Shown: positions 39,800-52,611 of the stretch, piece by piece
Layout of the letters: each line of letters begins with the position of its first letter
Numbering within the stretch: position 1 is the stretch's first letter
Assembly (NCBI GenBank): GCA_916700875.1
Contig: CAKAKS010000062.1
Coordinates: forward strand, 5,916,373-5,980,372
Direction: 5' to 3'
Source of the DNA: Sebastes aleutianus
Taxonomy: Eukaryota; Chordata; Actinopteri; Perciformes; Sebastidae
Length of the DNA: 64,000 nucleotides
Made by a program: the position numbers and the translations under genes
The notes under the pieces: generated by a model
Database searches by the model: none
Told to the model about the DNA's origin: nothing
What the model saw: the letters and a program-made list of their open reading frames with translations, nothing else

Positions 39800-40065
39800 G
39801 AAGATCGCCGGACGAAACAGTCGTGTTTGACGTTAACTTACTTACTAACGACTCACCTGTGTCACGGGACAGACGATACTAAAAGACCCACTCCCGCTGG
39901 CCCTTAGCGGACTCTCACGCTATTAATACTAGTAAGTGGGTTTATTATTTAAGCACGGTTCATCACATACTTTCGCTAACGGGCCTCCGTGCGTCGGTTT
40001 CCGATGCCACGGTGCGCTGACAAATGACGCTATTTGACGAGTTGAGAGTGAGAACAGGTTGCACT
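39800..40065. repeat. CACGTG-rich dispersed repeat family 3, partial
   Basis: GTTTGACGTTAACTTACTTA, CGTCGGTTTCCGATGCCACG and GACGAGTTGAGAGTGAGAAC identify it. The core E-box palindromes are mutated here. Confidence 0.5.
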
Positions 40066-40822
40066 ACGCAGTCGATTCATTTTGGCTTCATGCGCCGCTG
40101 AGCAACTTTCATAGGAATGAACGGGAGCCCGCCTCCGACGCTGTACCCAGTTCTCTTAATACATCCATGATACATCCGACTATTTGTGTATACTTCACCA
40201 GGAAGAGAGGAAGCTAACAGGAAGATTAAAACAGTTATCATCTAGAAGGCTGAGAATAATTATTCACATACTGCGTTTATGGTTGAAAATACAAACCCGG
40301 TGTGAACTGTGTCACTGCTTTGAACAAACTTTATTGGCACTGTCAACCAGGGCAGGTGCAAAACTACAAGCTGATCACTATCTCTCAGGAGCAGAGTGTA
40401 TAGAGAGAAGCTCCAGCCACAGTAAATGTGCTGCTTTGTGTGTTTTATGATACACAGATGGATATATTAACATTTTCAAATGTATGAGGACAGTTTCACA
40501 TTGTTACAGAGAGAAAGAGAGAGCCGAACACACCCCCACAGGGCTTATCTTCACCTTTATTCCATAAATTCCTTTAGTTTATTTGGATGTTTTGGAAATG
40601 AAGACGTGCAGAAGCGGTTTGAGGGCTGCGATCAGCGAGCAGCATACATCAGGCGTGAGAGAGAGATGGAAGAGGAGGGAGGAAATGTAGTGGGTTCAAC
40701 AGCAGGGCAACGACTCCCTTCCCATTCTCCATCACACACATACACAGACACATACACACACACCCTGGGGGCACGCAGCACAGCATGCCGCCATGCATTA
40801 AGGTGTGTGTGTGTGTGTGTGT

Positions 40823-40880
<58 letters not shown>

Positions 40881-42164
40881 ATATACCAAATGAGCACCTT
40901 CTGGTCGCTCTGGCTCTCAGAGAAAAGCGAACGTGGAGAGAAAAACATGAGAGCTGTATAGAAGACAGCAGAGAGGAAAACATGTCCACCTATAGAAATT
41001 TACAAGACTGCAGGATACATGTTAGAATACATTCAGTTCCTTTACAGCAACTTAGGTTTCATAATCAGCACGGAGAAAAGAAGAAGAGGAGGAGATACAA
41101 TTTAGGAAGGGTGAAAGACACGGGACACAAGAAGGAACAGAGGAGAAATAAATAAATGTATATACAGTGTGTGCAGAATTATTCAGCACAGTCTCAGGGC
41201 GGTTCGTGAAATAGTCACCAAATTTAATGTATTTGATTCGTCTACGTACACACGAATTCCCCTTTTTTTTCATGCGTTTTCCTGGGAACGTCCAGCAGCA
41301 CGTGTCAATTTTCACTCCAGTCTTTTCAAAATAAAACTGCTTAGTTTAGGTTTAGTAATAGATCGACTTGGTTAGGCTTAGGCAACAAAACTACTTAGTT
41401 AGGTTTAGGAAAAAATCGCAGTTTGGTTTTAAATAACACCTGAAGTGGCATAACTTAAGTACGAAAGTTACGTGACAATTGCATACAAATTGATTTTGTG
41501 CTGACCATCACGAAAATAAAGTGAAATTCATGTCTATGAAAAAGGCAGCAGGAATGTTTTCAGACACACCGGAGGTGAACGACAGACGAGAACAACACGG
41601 ATGTGTGGCGAGACATCGAGGTGCGGCAGCTGCTGGCCCTCCCCGGTGAGGAAGAAAATAGCGGTTGATGAAGGGACGGTGAGGGAAAACTTAGTGTAAC
41701 GTTAAACAAACATAAAAAGGCTGCTGAATGAGAGAGATATCCGCCGTTACGTTACACGGACACAAACCGCGTTAGTAATAAGCCGACCTCCTCACGGTAC
41801 CGCCAGCTGTACGCGCATCTGTTTTTAAAGCGTGTTTGCACATCTTCTATTTGTAACGTTACCTTTTTTTGAACTTTTCATCTTTCAAAATAAACCTGCG
41901 TAAAGATCCATCTGTCATAAAGTCACAAACCCAGTCCCAGTTCATTACATTATCAATCAATTTCAAACTAAAGGAAATATAAACAAATTGTATTATCTGA
42001 TTTTCCCGCTTCTCAGCTTCAGCCACGCCCACCTCATCAAGGCAACTCTGTTCACCTGGTCCTGATTGCTCCCAGCCAGTATATGAACTCCAGCCTCACA
42101 GACACTCTTTGCCACATTGTTCTTTACCACCCATTCAAGACTCTCCAGCACTTTATTCCAGACT
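40066..42164. other. No gene seen
   Basis: Includes the (GT)n at 40803 and family-3-related sequence at 41270-41470, with the 27-bp dimer at 41366-41409. An 88-codon frame at 40184-40450 and a 137-codon frame at 40480-40893 have no recognisable domain and the second runs into the microsatellite. Confidence 0.5.
40803..40878 (+). repeat. (GT)n microsatellite
   Basis: About 37 GT units with one CT interruption. Confidence 0.95.
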
Positions 42165-42322
42165 GAGTTTTAAAGGAGTCCCTTGACCTCTGACCTCCAG
42201 ATATGTGAATGAAAATAGGTTCTATGGGTACCCACGAGTCTCCCCTTTACAGACATGCCCACTTTATGATAATCACATGCAGTTTGGGGCAAGTCATAAT
42301 CAAGTCAGCACACTGACACACT

Positions 42323-42648
42323 AGGCTCGTTGGAGATGAGCCTGGAGAGTAGATGAGATCAGGCGGCAGGGGGCAGACACAAGAAGCTGCGGTCAAGTCG
42401 GACAGTTTCCAGCAGCCTTCATAGAATTTCCAGGAAGTCAAAGGAAATGTTACATCCTGTTAGATCCGATCTGTAGGATACTTGTAGTTTTCAGACCACA
42501 TTCAGATTTATTTATATTTGTTTGTACCTAAATATATGTGTAAATGTGCCTGTATCTGGCATTGGATTCTATCCTTTAATATTTTATGTCTGCCTTGTAA
42601 AGCACATAGTGAGCACTCGTTTTGATAAGTGCTATATTTAGATAACCT

Positions 42649-42706
<58 letters not shown>

Positions 42707-43109
42707 GATCAACCACACAAGATATTTTTGTCAACAGATGAAACCGTCATTGCACAACATGAGACTAATGTCCTACAATCTAGCGTTAAATATTACAATT
42801 ACACAGAAAGTTCAGACTTTCTACTACACTACTGTCTACTACTACGATCAAAGAGCCAATCAGCTCTTTGATCAGGCGACAGCCAGGCATTTCCCATAAT
42901 GCCCTGGGTCTTGCAGTCGGTGGAGAGCAACTGCGGCGCCTGGCTCCAAAAACTGCGGACGCCTCGATCTCGTAAGGTTATCATTGCCCACGTGTGCGTG
43001 ACGTCAGAGCAAGTCAGCATCAAGTCGGACACAAATCTAACCGGCATGCATTGGGCGGCGATCACTGATGATCAATTCTGTGCAGGACTGGCTCATCTCC
43101 AACAAGCCT
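42323..43109. mobile_element. 787-bp TIR element nested in a family-1 MITE
   Basis: Left end AGGCTCGTTGGAGATGAGCC and right end GGCTCATCTCCAACAAGCCT are inverted repeats of 20 bp with one mismatch. Host sequence ACT is present at both borders (42320-42322, 43110-43112), a 3-bp target duplication. The interior has a (TTA)n microsatellite (42651-42705) and a perfect 11-bp hairpin (42846-42873). No transposase frame. A 3-bp duplication suggests a PIF/Harbinger-like mechanism, though their usual target is TWA. Confidence 0.8.
42651..42705 (+). repeat. (TTA)n microsatellite
   Basis: About 18 perfect units, inside the 787-bp TIR element at 42323-43109. Confidence 0.95.
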
Positions 43110-43935
43110 ACTGACAGCTGTTGTTGCCTGTTCGGCTTCAGTTTGCCATCTTATGATTTGAGCATATTTTGTATATACCTGTGAGGGTTTCTGGACAATA
43201 TCTGTCATTGTTTTGTGTTGTCAATTGATTTACAATATTAAATATATACATACATTTGCATAAAGCAGCACATTTGTCCACTCCCATGTTGATAAGAGTA
43301 TTAAATACTTGACAAATCTCCCTTTAAGGTACAATTTGAACAGAAAAAAAAATTGCGATGTATCGTGATTAACGATTAACGAGTAATCACAATTAAATAT
43401 TTTAATCTATTTACAGTCCTATAATGTCTGAATTATAATAATAATCTGAAATTCAATGTATCTGTGGTTTGCAGAAATGTACAATCCCAACATTTTTTTC
43501 TGACGACTGGGTTGTGTGTTTTTTTTCCCAATTATAAAAGAGAGAGTTTTTACAGCAGTGTCCTAATTATAGAAAAGAGGTAAAACAAAAAGGAAGAGGA
43601 GAAAACAAGGCGAAAAAGAAATAAGAGAGAAGAAGAAAAAAGGAGAGAATGAGACTGAAAGAAGAAGAATGACAAAACGAGGAAAGAAGAGAGCAAAGGA
43701 GAGAAAGGAAAGAGAAGCTGATTTGCATGTCATAAAAGTTCAGACATGCGCAGTATAAACTTACACACACGGACACACAGTTACCCTCCGTCTCCCCGAG
43801 GCTAAACACATGACGTCACATGTGTTGTCATGGTAACTTGTGAAAGACTGACACGCCGCTCTCTCTCTCTCTTTCTTCAACGTTCTCGAGCCAGTGAGTG
43901 TCTTCATTAGGGTGGAAACATGACAAACAATAACT

Positions 43936-43938
<3 letters not shown>

Positions 43939-43980
<42 letters not shown>

Positions 43981-44128
43981 CATTCTCTCTCTCTCTCTCT
44001 CTCTCACTTCAACACTGTCTACCTCTCTCTACCTATCTGTCCTCCTCCCTTATCTCTCTCTTTCTCCATCCATTGTCGGGTCATTGTGAGGTCGAGAGGA
44101 AAAATGAGGCGCCTCTCTGCCACTGATG

Positions 44129-44183
<55 letters not shown>
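43939..44183 (+). repeat. (GT)n followed by (CT)n tracts
   Basis: (GT)n at 43939-43979, (CT)n at 43985-44005 and a longer (CT)n at 44132-44183. Overlapping Ser/Leu frames are artefacts. Confidence 0.9.
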
Positions 44184-44188
<5 letters not shown>

Positions 44189-44519
44189 CATCCCTCCATC
44201 ACTCTCTCTGTGTGTTCTCATGTATCTCCCATGTTTCCTCCCTCCTCCCCTCTGTGATGTCTCCTTCCGATATTTTATCTCATTCTTGTAGCTCTCCCTT
44301 TCTACATGACAGTTTTGTGATCCTCAGAGTTGCTTCAAGCAGAGATATATTACATATTTTCTTTTTGGGGATAAGCAAGATTAATTTGGACATGAAGAAA
44401 TGTTTGATGTGAATAGTTCCATTTAAGATTTTTATGGGTTTTACATCTGTGTAGAATTTGGCCTCCACCAGAGGTTCTTAGTCTTTTCTCAGCCAAGGAC
44501 CCCTTGCAAGATAGAGAAT

Positions 44520-45005
44520 ATACCGCTATACAACGCAACGTAACACAACACAACGCAACACAACAACGCAACACAATAACGTAACGTAATAATGTAACGT
44601 AACAATGTAACGTAACAACGCAATGTGACAACGCAACGTCACAAAGCAACGTGACAACGCAACGTAACAACACAATGTAACAACGCAACGTGACAACGCA
44701 ACATGACAACGCAACATGAAAATGCAATGTAACAACGCAACGTAACAACACAATGTAACAACGTAACAATGCAACCTTACAATGCAACGTAACAACGCAA
44801 CGTAACATAACAACACAACATAACGCAACACAATAACGCAACACAACAATGCAACACATCAACGCAACGTAATAATGTAACGCAACAATGCAACGTAACA
44901 ATGCAACGTAACAACGCAACGTAACAAAGGCAACGTAACATAACAACGCAACATAACGCAACACAACAACATAACGTAATAATGTAACGTGACAACGCTA
45001 CATAA
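44520..45005 (+). repeat. Decayed tandem array of CAACG/TAACG units
   Basis: Almost 500 bp built from AACGCAACGTAAC variants (CAACG, TAACG, CAATG, AACAC), with no fixed long period. On the minus strand it yields a 204-codon frame rich in Leu, Cys, Tyr and Val, a translation artefact of the repeat. Confidence 0.85.
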
Positions 45006-45385
45006 CAATATTCAATATTCAGACAGACAATATGAGAAAAATGTACAGTTTTTTGGAACATTAAAGCATGTAAACATGTTTTAGTAGAAACCCAAAATAC
45101 AAGTATGAACCTGGAAATGAGCAGGATCTATCCCCTTTCAGTAGAAGAGAAATTACTGATTTTTTTTTTTTAAATAAAGTAAAAGTACACAAATAAACAA
45201 ATTTGTTACAGTAACAAGACTAAATGTCATTTGTTTTTCGTCATCTCCTGAAAACTGATATATTATTCTTATCCATAGTAGGGTAAGGGAGTGAGCATAT
45301 AGAGGAGAGGAGTTTCCTTCTCACAGCAAATCCCCCATAGTCCTCTGCTTACAGCTGCAGGGTCAAGGTTCGAGTCAAGAATTTC

Positions 45386-45389
<4 letters not shown>

Positions 45390-45463
<74 letters not shown>

Positions 45464-45512
45464 CGTGCATGCGCGTGCGTGTGTGCGTGCGCGCGCGCAT
45501 GCGTGTGTGCGT
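45390..45512 (+). repeat. (GT)n with degenerate GTGCGTGC tail
   Basis: About 34 perfect GT units, then a mixed GTGC/GCGC tail of about 55 bp (alternating purine-pyrimidine, Z-DNA-prone). Confidence 0.9.
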
Positions 45513-45837
45513 TTTGATTATAGAGACTCATTTCACATAATACCCACCATTTACATTACACATGTCAATATTCACAGCACCTCTCTCTCCACATTACACA
45601 GTAAGTGTGATGGTCAAACTGATCATTATTATTGATCACGCTGTCAGAGGTCACATATGTTCAATTGAGTGAGAATGATTGTTCATGCGTGCATGATTGC
45701 GTGCATGTGTGTGAACATTGCAGATAACTGCCTTTACTCAAGTGCAGTTATTAAGTACAATTATTGAGGTACTTGACTCGTTTCCTGTGTATGCTACTAC
45801 GTCTTTATTATTATGGATATTGTTTTTTCCTTCAATC

Positions 45838-46320
45838 AGACGGCAACCTCCGGTTCTGAGAAGTGAAGCCAATGCTGAAGAGCCTTAAACCTGCATTCTC
45901 TCTACCAGCCAGCAGGGGGCGACTCCTCTGGTTGTATAGAAGTCTATGAGAAAATTTGCCTACTTCTCACCTGATATATTACCTCAGTAAACATTGTAAA
46001 TATGAGATTATGGTTTCAATCACTAGTTTCAAGTCTTCTTCAATACAGCATGATGTTCATTTAGTAAATTATGGTCCCATTTAGAGTCCAATAGACCATA
46101 AAGCAGGGGATGCTTTAGGGCGGGGCTTCCTTGTGATTGACAGGTCGCTACCACGGTGTTATACGGTCTGGGAGTTGTCCGTGTTTTCATCTTAGAACTT
46201 TAACCCTTTCACCGGGTGTTTTCAATGGTCGCCTAAAAATGTCTTATTCAGCGTTGGGTTGTATTTAGCTCCACCCTCTCGTGTCACTTCTGGTTCCAAA
46301 AAAACAAGATGGCGACGGAC
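45838..46320 (-). repeat. Dispersed repeat family 4, reverse copy
   Basis: Reads in reverse from CGGCAACCTCCGGTTCTGAG to AACAAGATGGCGACGGACG. The well-preserved 5' part includes the motif for 'gccatcttg', seen also at 27330. Confidence 0.6.
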
Positions 46321-49300
46321 GCACTCAAGGCTTCAAAACAGCAGTGTTCAATCCAATTGGTGAAGTTACGGTGACTACTGTATGTCTACTTCTTATATAC
46401 AGTATAGGCCTACGGTCTATAGCCTTCAACCAACATGCTTTCATGTTGAAACTTCCTTCAAACTTAAAGATGTTCAGCTTCTTTAGGAATGTTTTTTCTG
46501 CATTTTTCTCATTCAAAAGAATCAAAATGAAACTCTTTCTACTCATTCATCATTTCAGCTGGAAAATACATCATTCACACATTACACCCAGTAATGTCAA
46601 CTTTAATCATTTTCAAAATATTGAACTGCCGTTTCCACCACAGGAACTTTCCCTCGGAACCAAGAACCTTTTGAGGAACTCCAGGGTCTAAATTATGTTA
46701 TGGGGACATTTTACCCCCAAATAAAGGCCCTGGTTGTGGGGAAGTACTTTCTGAAAGGTAAGACACACACAGCGCTGCTGCTTAAAACGGCTTCGACTTG
46801 AGTACCACTTCATTCATAAAGAAGAAAGTAGTCTAGTATCGAGGACCATTGAGGACCATTGAGGAACATTTTAGGACGAGGGGAGAGTATTTCTCTTTGT
46901 TTGAAATCATTGAAAGTAAAGTTAGGCTCTGCTGTCGGCCTCCCGACTCATTAAAAAAAAAAGACAGAGGGAAAAAGAGAAAGAGCGGTAACATTAGAAG
47001 AGGGAGAAAGCGCGGCATTGCTATGAATGAGAGAAAGTAAAGTTATTTTCTGATAGTTTCTCAGCGGGTATGTGTAAAGCAGAAATAAATAACCATCAAA
47101 CAGATGATTTACTGTGGAGAGAGACGCTCTTAGTTTCATTTTCGTCCTCTGCATTTCATTCATTCCATCCAACCTGCAGCAGTAAATATATGCAGCAGTG
47201 AGACGAAACCTATTTTATTTGCAGCCCTCGTCTCATGTCATGTTGCTTTTCCATACGTCAGCGGACTAATCTTCGCGGGTCTTTAGACCGCGTGGAAACA
47301 CAGACAACAGTGGACTGAAGGAACCTTTTAGTTCCTTGAAAAGTAGTTCCAGGGACCCGGCTTTTGTTTGTAGTTCTTTTATAATGGAGTCTTCAGACCC
47401 TCGTCAGCCCTTTCATACTATACGTTTCTGTGTACATTTACCACACATGCAACTTTCACACCTAATTCAGCTTTTCAAGTTTTTGTAATCACACGTTTAT
47501 TTATATTGTTGCGTATTGGAAAGTTCAGACCGAGTGATTTTGTGCACTCACACTTCAACGGACACATCAAAGTCAAATTAAATTGAATCACATAAATTGC
47601 TTCCACTTCAAGTGCATCTCAAATAATTAACATTTCAAGACATTGTAACCTGTTTACAGTGTTTGCATTTTCAATTTTCAGCACAGGCAAGCTGATATTT
47701 CTCAGCAAATGTTGCCTCTTCTAGTTTGGAGTTATTTTGCATTTACTTGGTTAAGACAGTAGTTAAAATGTCTCTGCATTGACCATATAGACCCTTAAAA
47801 TGCTGCTCACACATTAATGCATCAGTAATAATTGTAATGTATAATAATGTAATATTCTGAATAGCATATTTTTTTTTTTTACTTTTGATGCTTTAAAGCT
47901 GAAGTAGGCAGATTGGACAAATATAATTTAAAAAAGTAACTTTTATAAAACGGTCACTATATCCTGACCGTGCTGACACACCTGCGGCTTCTTCTCTGCT
48001 TTTTCACGTTACTTTAGTTCTTACTCTGTAATGGATGTGACTTGAAATGTATAGTGAAGTACAATACTTGAAATAAAAAGTATTATCATGAAAATCTCAC
48101 TTTTTCAGTGCTTGTGTACATCCATCTGGGTATCTGGAGTTCCTACCAACCCACGAACTGTGAAACAACCCAGTCAGTTATTTATGGGCTGCCTGGATCA
48201 GAAAACAGTGCATGAGACAGGTAGTCTGAAAAACATTTGCGTGCCTCTGTGTCCTCCGGTGTCCTTCTGTGCTCCTAATGACATCTGCACGATTTCACAG
48301 ACTGGAGGAAAACAACCAATCAGAGCCAATCTGGAGTCAGCCGTCTCTGAGCAGCTGTCAATCACTCACTAACTCTGATCAAACGGTCAAACTAGGCAGC
48401 ACTGATCAAATATGAATCAATATTCTGTTACTTTCACAAACTTTTTCATTTTACAGCTAAACAGTACACTACAAGATGTTTCTGAACACATTTGAGGAGA
48501 GGAATAAGCATTACAGTAACAGAATATTGATTCATATTTGATCAGAGTTGGTGAGTGATTGACAGCTGCCTCTGTTAAATAAACAGCCAATAGGAACTCT
48601 CTCTCTCTGAAATGACCTGTGATTGGCCAAAGTCTCCCATCACGGGCTAGATTTTCTAAAGCCTGAAAACAGAGACATGAGGAGGTGCAGAAGTCTAGTT
48701 TTCTCTCAGAACACTTGAATTACAATGTGCTGAAATGTAAAATATTCAATGGATGACTGACTTGTAATGTAGTGGAATTTTTCCACTGTGGTATTTCTAC
48801 TTTGACTTAAATAAAGGATCTCATGGCCGCCCTCTGAAGTTGACTTTCCTTTGTTGGGACAAACACAGAGAACAGACGGAGCTGTGCACCACTGCACCCT
48901 CTGCTGTCACAATATGACACTACACCAATGTGCTGTCAGTGTTTAGCAGGTGCCATATACAGTACATCATGTCGCCTGCAGACTGTGCTTTAACTGTCTT
49001 TTATGCCAGATAAGAGACATTTCATCCTCCACTGGGGAGCATGATGGAAATAGATCCCCATTCTTTCCTCTGGAGTCAAATATACATCATATTTTCTCAA
49101 AGTTATCATACCGTATTTCCTAAACCAAATGAAATTCATGCATTTTCCACACCGTTTAAAGAGGTATTATATGACAGCGTTAACACTTGATTCAGGTTCT
49201 TTTATAGTGGTAAAATCCCCCGCTGATCCTCCGGTACTGTTACATACCAGCAGTCTGTGAACACCTCCAGCAGTTATTTAGTGTTCTCACTGACTTTATA

Positions 49301-50929
49301 ATGTAGAAGCAGATCTACCCACACACTTCACTTCTGCACTATCAGTCTGCCTTTAACACATGTTGCTTACTCTAGTGTACTGTAGTGTAATCACTCAAGT
49401 CACGGTGGGCAGGCATGGAGACTCATTTAGAGATACAGTGGTAAAAGTAATGTGGTTGCTAGTGGTGACAGTTGTGTCTAACAGCATTCACTTTAAAGTG
49501 AATTATGCTTGTGATGTTACAGGGTTGAATCACCATAGAATGGAAATTAAACTGGCTCCCAGGCACCATCTGATGGTTAATAGCAGTACCGCAGCCACAA
49601 GGCGAGATGAGAACATTACCTATCTTATCAGCAAATAGCTTGAATGAAGTGAGGTAAAATAAAATGAAAAAAATGAAATAAAATAAAATGGCATGAAATT
49701 AAATTAAATTAAATTAAATTAAATTAAATTAAAAAATAAGAAGAAGATATGAATCGTTTGTGCTGTGAAGCATGAGACCAGTATAAAAATCAACCTGTCC
49801 CCAGGGTAACAGCAGTATAGTTCCACTGATACAAACCAATATGTCTGGAGAGGCATGCTAACAGGCTTTACTTTAAAATTTCTCATTTAAAAAAATATTA
49901 CGAAAATACCCAATTTATTACTTAAATTGTTCAGAGTACTGTGTAGTAATCAGTGTTTAAGTAATGCACTTCCATAGATTTGAGGGATTCACAAGAGAAA
50001 AAAGAAAATGCGATATCCTGACTCTCAGTCCCTGATGTGGGTCAAGATCCCAAAATACTGGATCTCTACATTTGCGGTTTAGCATCTTCCAATTAGATGC
50101 CCCCTGCTTCCCACTTCTTTGATGATGATGATGATGATGATGACATCATCAGGGTTATTTTTTCAGACTTCAGAAAGCTCCTCCAGAGCCTCAGAGGACA
50201 TTCTGCTCCTCATGACGGGTGAACTCAATGCCATGTGTGAAATCAGCGGAGTGTCCCTTTAATGGCACTTCAGTTCTCTATGAAATGAATACTACTATTA
50301 CTGCTACTACTTCTACTATGTAAATGCGACTACTGCTGCTACAACTACTTGTACTACTATTATTACTTTATAATATAGTATTGCTAATACTACAACTACT
50401 TTTACTCTATTTTTCTGACCTTAATATAAAGTGCACACCAGCCCTGGGGCAGTATGTATTAAAATTTTCTGGGTAAAATTTTGGTATTCCTATTTAAGAA
50501 TGATGTAGTGGTGTTGGTGTTAGTGGTTTTCTAAGCCAGTTAGAAGTCGCCAGCAGATGGCAGCGTCACACAATCAGAAGCAGGAGACACACTGTCAGAG
50601 TCAACATGCTAAATCTTTCATAAATGATCCAATTCATGACCTGAAGGAGTCAGCATGAATACAATTAAATGTTAACATTATTCTTACTTGTGTTCACATG
50701 ACACACATCTATATCAACAATACAATTATTATATTATTATGAAAAAATCCTATAATATTAATGAGTTTTCAACTTTTTCAGCAGATGTTCTGGGTTGACC
50801 GACCTGTGTATTGTCTGATTTAGAAATCCATGATAAAATAAAACACGTAATTTGATAATATACAATCCCTTACCATTCCACTCTCTTTTTTAGAAGGGTA
50901 GAGGTGGGGGGGCAGTGGATGTTCAGGGG
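46321..50929. other. No gene seen outside the family-2 repeat
   Basis: A (GAT)n tract at 50127-50142, an (AAATT)n tract at 49697-49730 and A/T-rich unique sequence. None of the frames (up to 136 codons) has a recognised domain. Confidence 0.5.
47885..48760. repeat. Dispersed repeat family 2, palindromic copy
   Basis: Starts CTTTAAAGCTGAAGTAGGCA and ends with the inverted equivalent near 48760. Within it, 48350-48440 and 48510-48580 form inverted arms (TGATCAAATATGAATCAATA and its mirror; CAGCTGTCAATCACTCAC and its mirror). A 94-codon frame across it is not a gene. Confidence 0.55.
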
Positions 50930-51275
50930 GAGAAAAAAAATTTACCATTCAAGAAATGATAAAAATGATCAATAATCCCTCCAAAATATCACATTAAGAC
51001 ACCAAGACCTTGAGAATTGCATTTTCAGTGATTGGATGGTGATCACTTCTGTTGTGTAAACTGCTCAGAAACCCCCTTATTGTCAATCTAGCTAGGAAAG
51101 CCATCCATCCTCTGAATGCTCTAGGTCTCTAGTTTGTGGCTGTAAAGTTTCATGAGGCTGTGATTATCCTAGAGGTCACCACAGGTCATTTTATACTGTG
51201 AAAAAAATGGTCTCACTACAATGAAATGGCTCTTATGGGGACTAACATCATCAGACATGAATACAGTTAGGCTCA
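50930..51275 (+). repeat. Dispersed repeat, left member of an inverted pair
   Basis: Contains TAATCCCTCCAAAATA, ACACCAAGACCTTGAG, TCTAGTTTGTGGCTGTAAAG and GGTCACCACAGGTCATTTTA. The same blocks occur in reverse order and orientation at 55230-55610. No coding capacity; family name unknown to me. Confidence 0.6.
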
Positions 51276-51401
51276 TTGGATCCACAACAGTCTCAGCTTT
51301 ACAGTGACACACAATTTATGTAATTCAACACTGTTTAGAGACCCCAGTATGCAGAAATATTCAGATACACCATTTTAGAATAGAAGACAATAACACATTT
51401 A

Positions 51402-51590
51402 TACTGCATGTGATTATCATAAAGTGGGCATGTCTGTAAAGGGGAGACTCATGGGTACCCATAGAACCCATTTTCATTCACAAATCTTGAGGTCGGAGGT
51501 CAAGGGACCCCTTTTAAAATAGACATGCCAGTTTTTCCTCATCGCTAAAATTTAGCGTTAAGTTTGGAGCGTTATTTCGCAACAACCTCT
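51402..51590 (+). mobile_element. hAT-like MITE family 1, internal fragment
   Basis: Matches the internal block of the family (ACTGCATGTGATTATCATAA through GGGTACCCATAGAACCCA to AGTTTGGAGCGTTATTT). Both termini are missing. Confidence 0.6.
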
Positions 51591-52611
51591 GAATGACAGA
51601 ATAGCAGCCGGCGGACCGGCGGAGGGTTAGGGGGTTTAATAGGACCAGCTCACTATATCCTTCTTCAACTTACTAAAGATTGTAATGAATCATATCTCAA
51701 ACTAAGATTTATTTTCCTCAATAATAATCTTGATGATGACAAGGTGTGTATGAAGCTGTGATGACTGACGCGATGGAGCCATTAAACAGCACCTGAGGCT
51801 TTCTATTGGCAGTGCTACTGTGAGAGGCCACTGTGAGTAGACAGGCCTTACTTATTTTAGCTTCCTTAAAGAAAGCTCCTAAAAACTTCTCTTTACAAAT
51901 TATTTTTTGGAGTGAAAGTTTAGGACATTTTCTACGAGCATTTCTCAGAAGTTTTATACTCCTCAGCCCAGATTTTGTGAAAACGCAGACTTTGACCTTA
52001 AATCTGCACCTATTTCATTTGGCCACTAGATGGCGGGATTGTGTAAATTTCATTCAGCCACAGATTGCATCCTCAACAGTCTGGACTTAGTTGGCATTGA
52101 ATTAATATTATGAATATTAATATTATTATCAGTAGTATAACTGTAGTATTAACAGGATGAATAGACTTGCTGCACCATGGTAAACTTTAGCCTTTACTTT
52201 ACTAGTATTCATAAACAGTATGGACACATGTAGCCGTGGCTTTTAACACTCTTTAATGTAGTTGCAACAGATATAGATGTTTCTTGACTTCTCAAACCAA
52301 TATTACAATGATTTTCACCAAACAAATAAAATCAATCAATAAAATCAACATGACAGAAACCAGTTACTCAGACAGAACATTAAAAAAATCTGTGGCAGCA
52401 TGAAAACTTAATAAGATGCCAGGTATAATAGACTAATAGGCTAATTGAAGAAGTTGTTCAAAAGAAGATAATGATTTGGCTCGATACCTTCTTCGTGAAC
52501 AAGAAATAGTTTGAGCCTGTTGAGTGATTTCTGGTTTCCAGCTGTTTAAAGACCACTGCAGGAGTCCAGATGTGTGGAAATAAAGGTGTGTAGGACAACT
52601 TCTGTATCTTT

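Larger units (their letters stand above)
42165..43424 (-). mobile_element. hAT-like MITE family 1, reverse copy split by another transposon
   Basis: Family-1 sequence runs 42165-42322 and resumes at 43113-43424. The break falls within the family's GTCAGTGTGTCAGTGTG block, where a 787-bp TIR element has inserted. The outer left end is truncated. Confidence 0.75.

Noticed and set aside
40480..40893. 137-codon frame ending in poly-Cys/Val
   Set aside because: The tail is the (GT)n microsatellite and the front half shows no domain.
43942..44412. 156-codon Ser/Leu-rich frame
   Set aside because: It is mostly (GT)n and (CT)n microsatellite translation.
44350..44964. 204-codon minus-strand frame rich in Leu, Cys, Val and Tyr (looks like a membrane protein)
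   Set aside because: It is a translation of the CAACG/TAACG array; the frame is open only because the short unit lacks stops on that strand.
46281..46691. 136-codon frame starting in the family-4 repeat
   Set aside because: Its start lies in a dispersed repeat and the remainder has no recognised domain or splice support.
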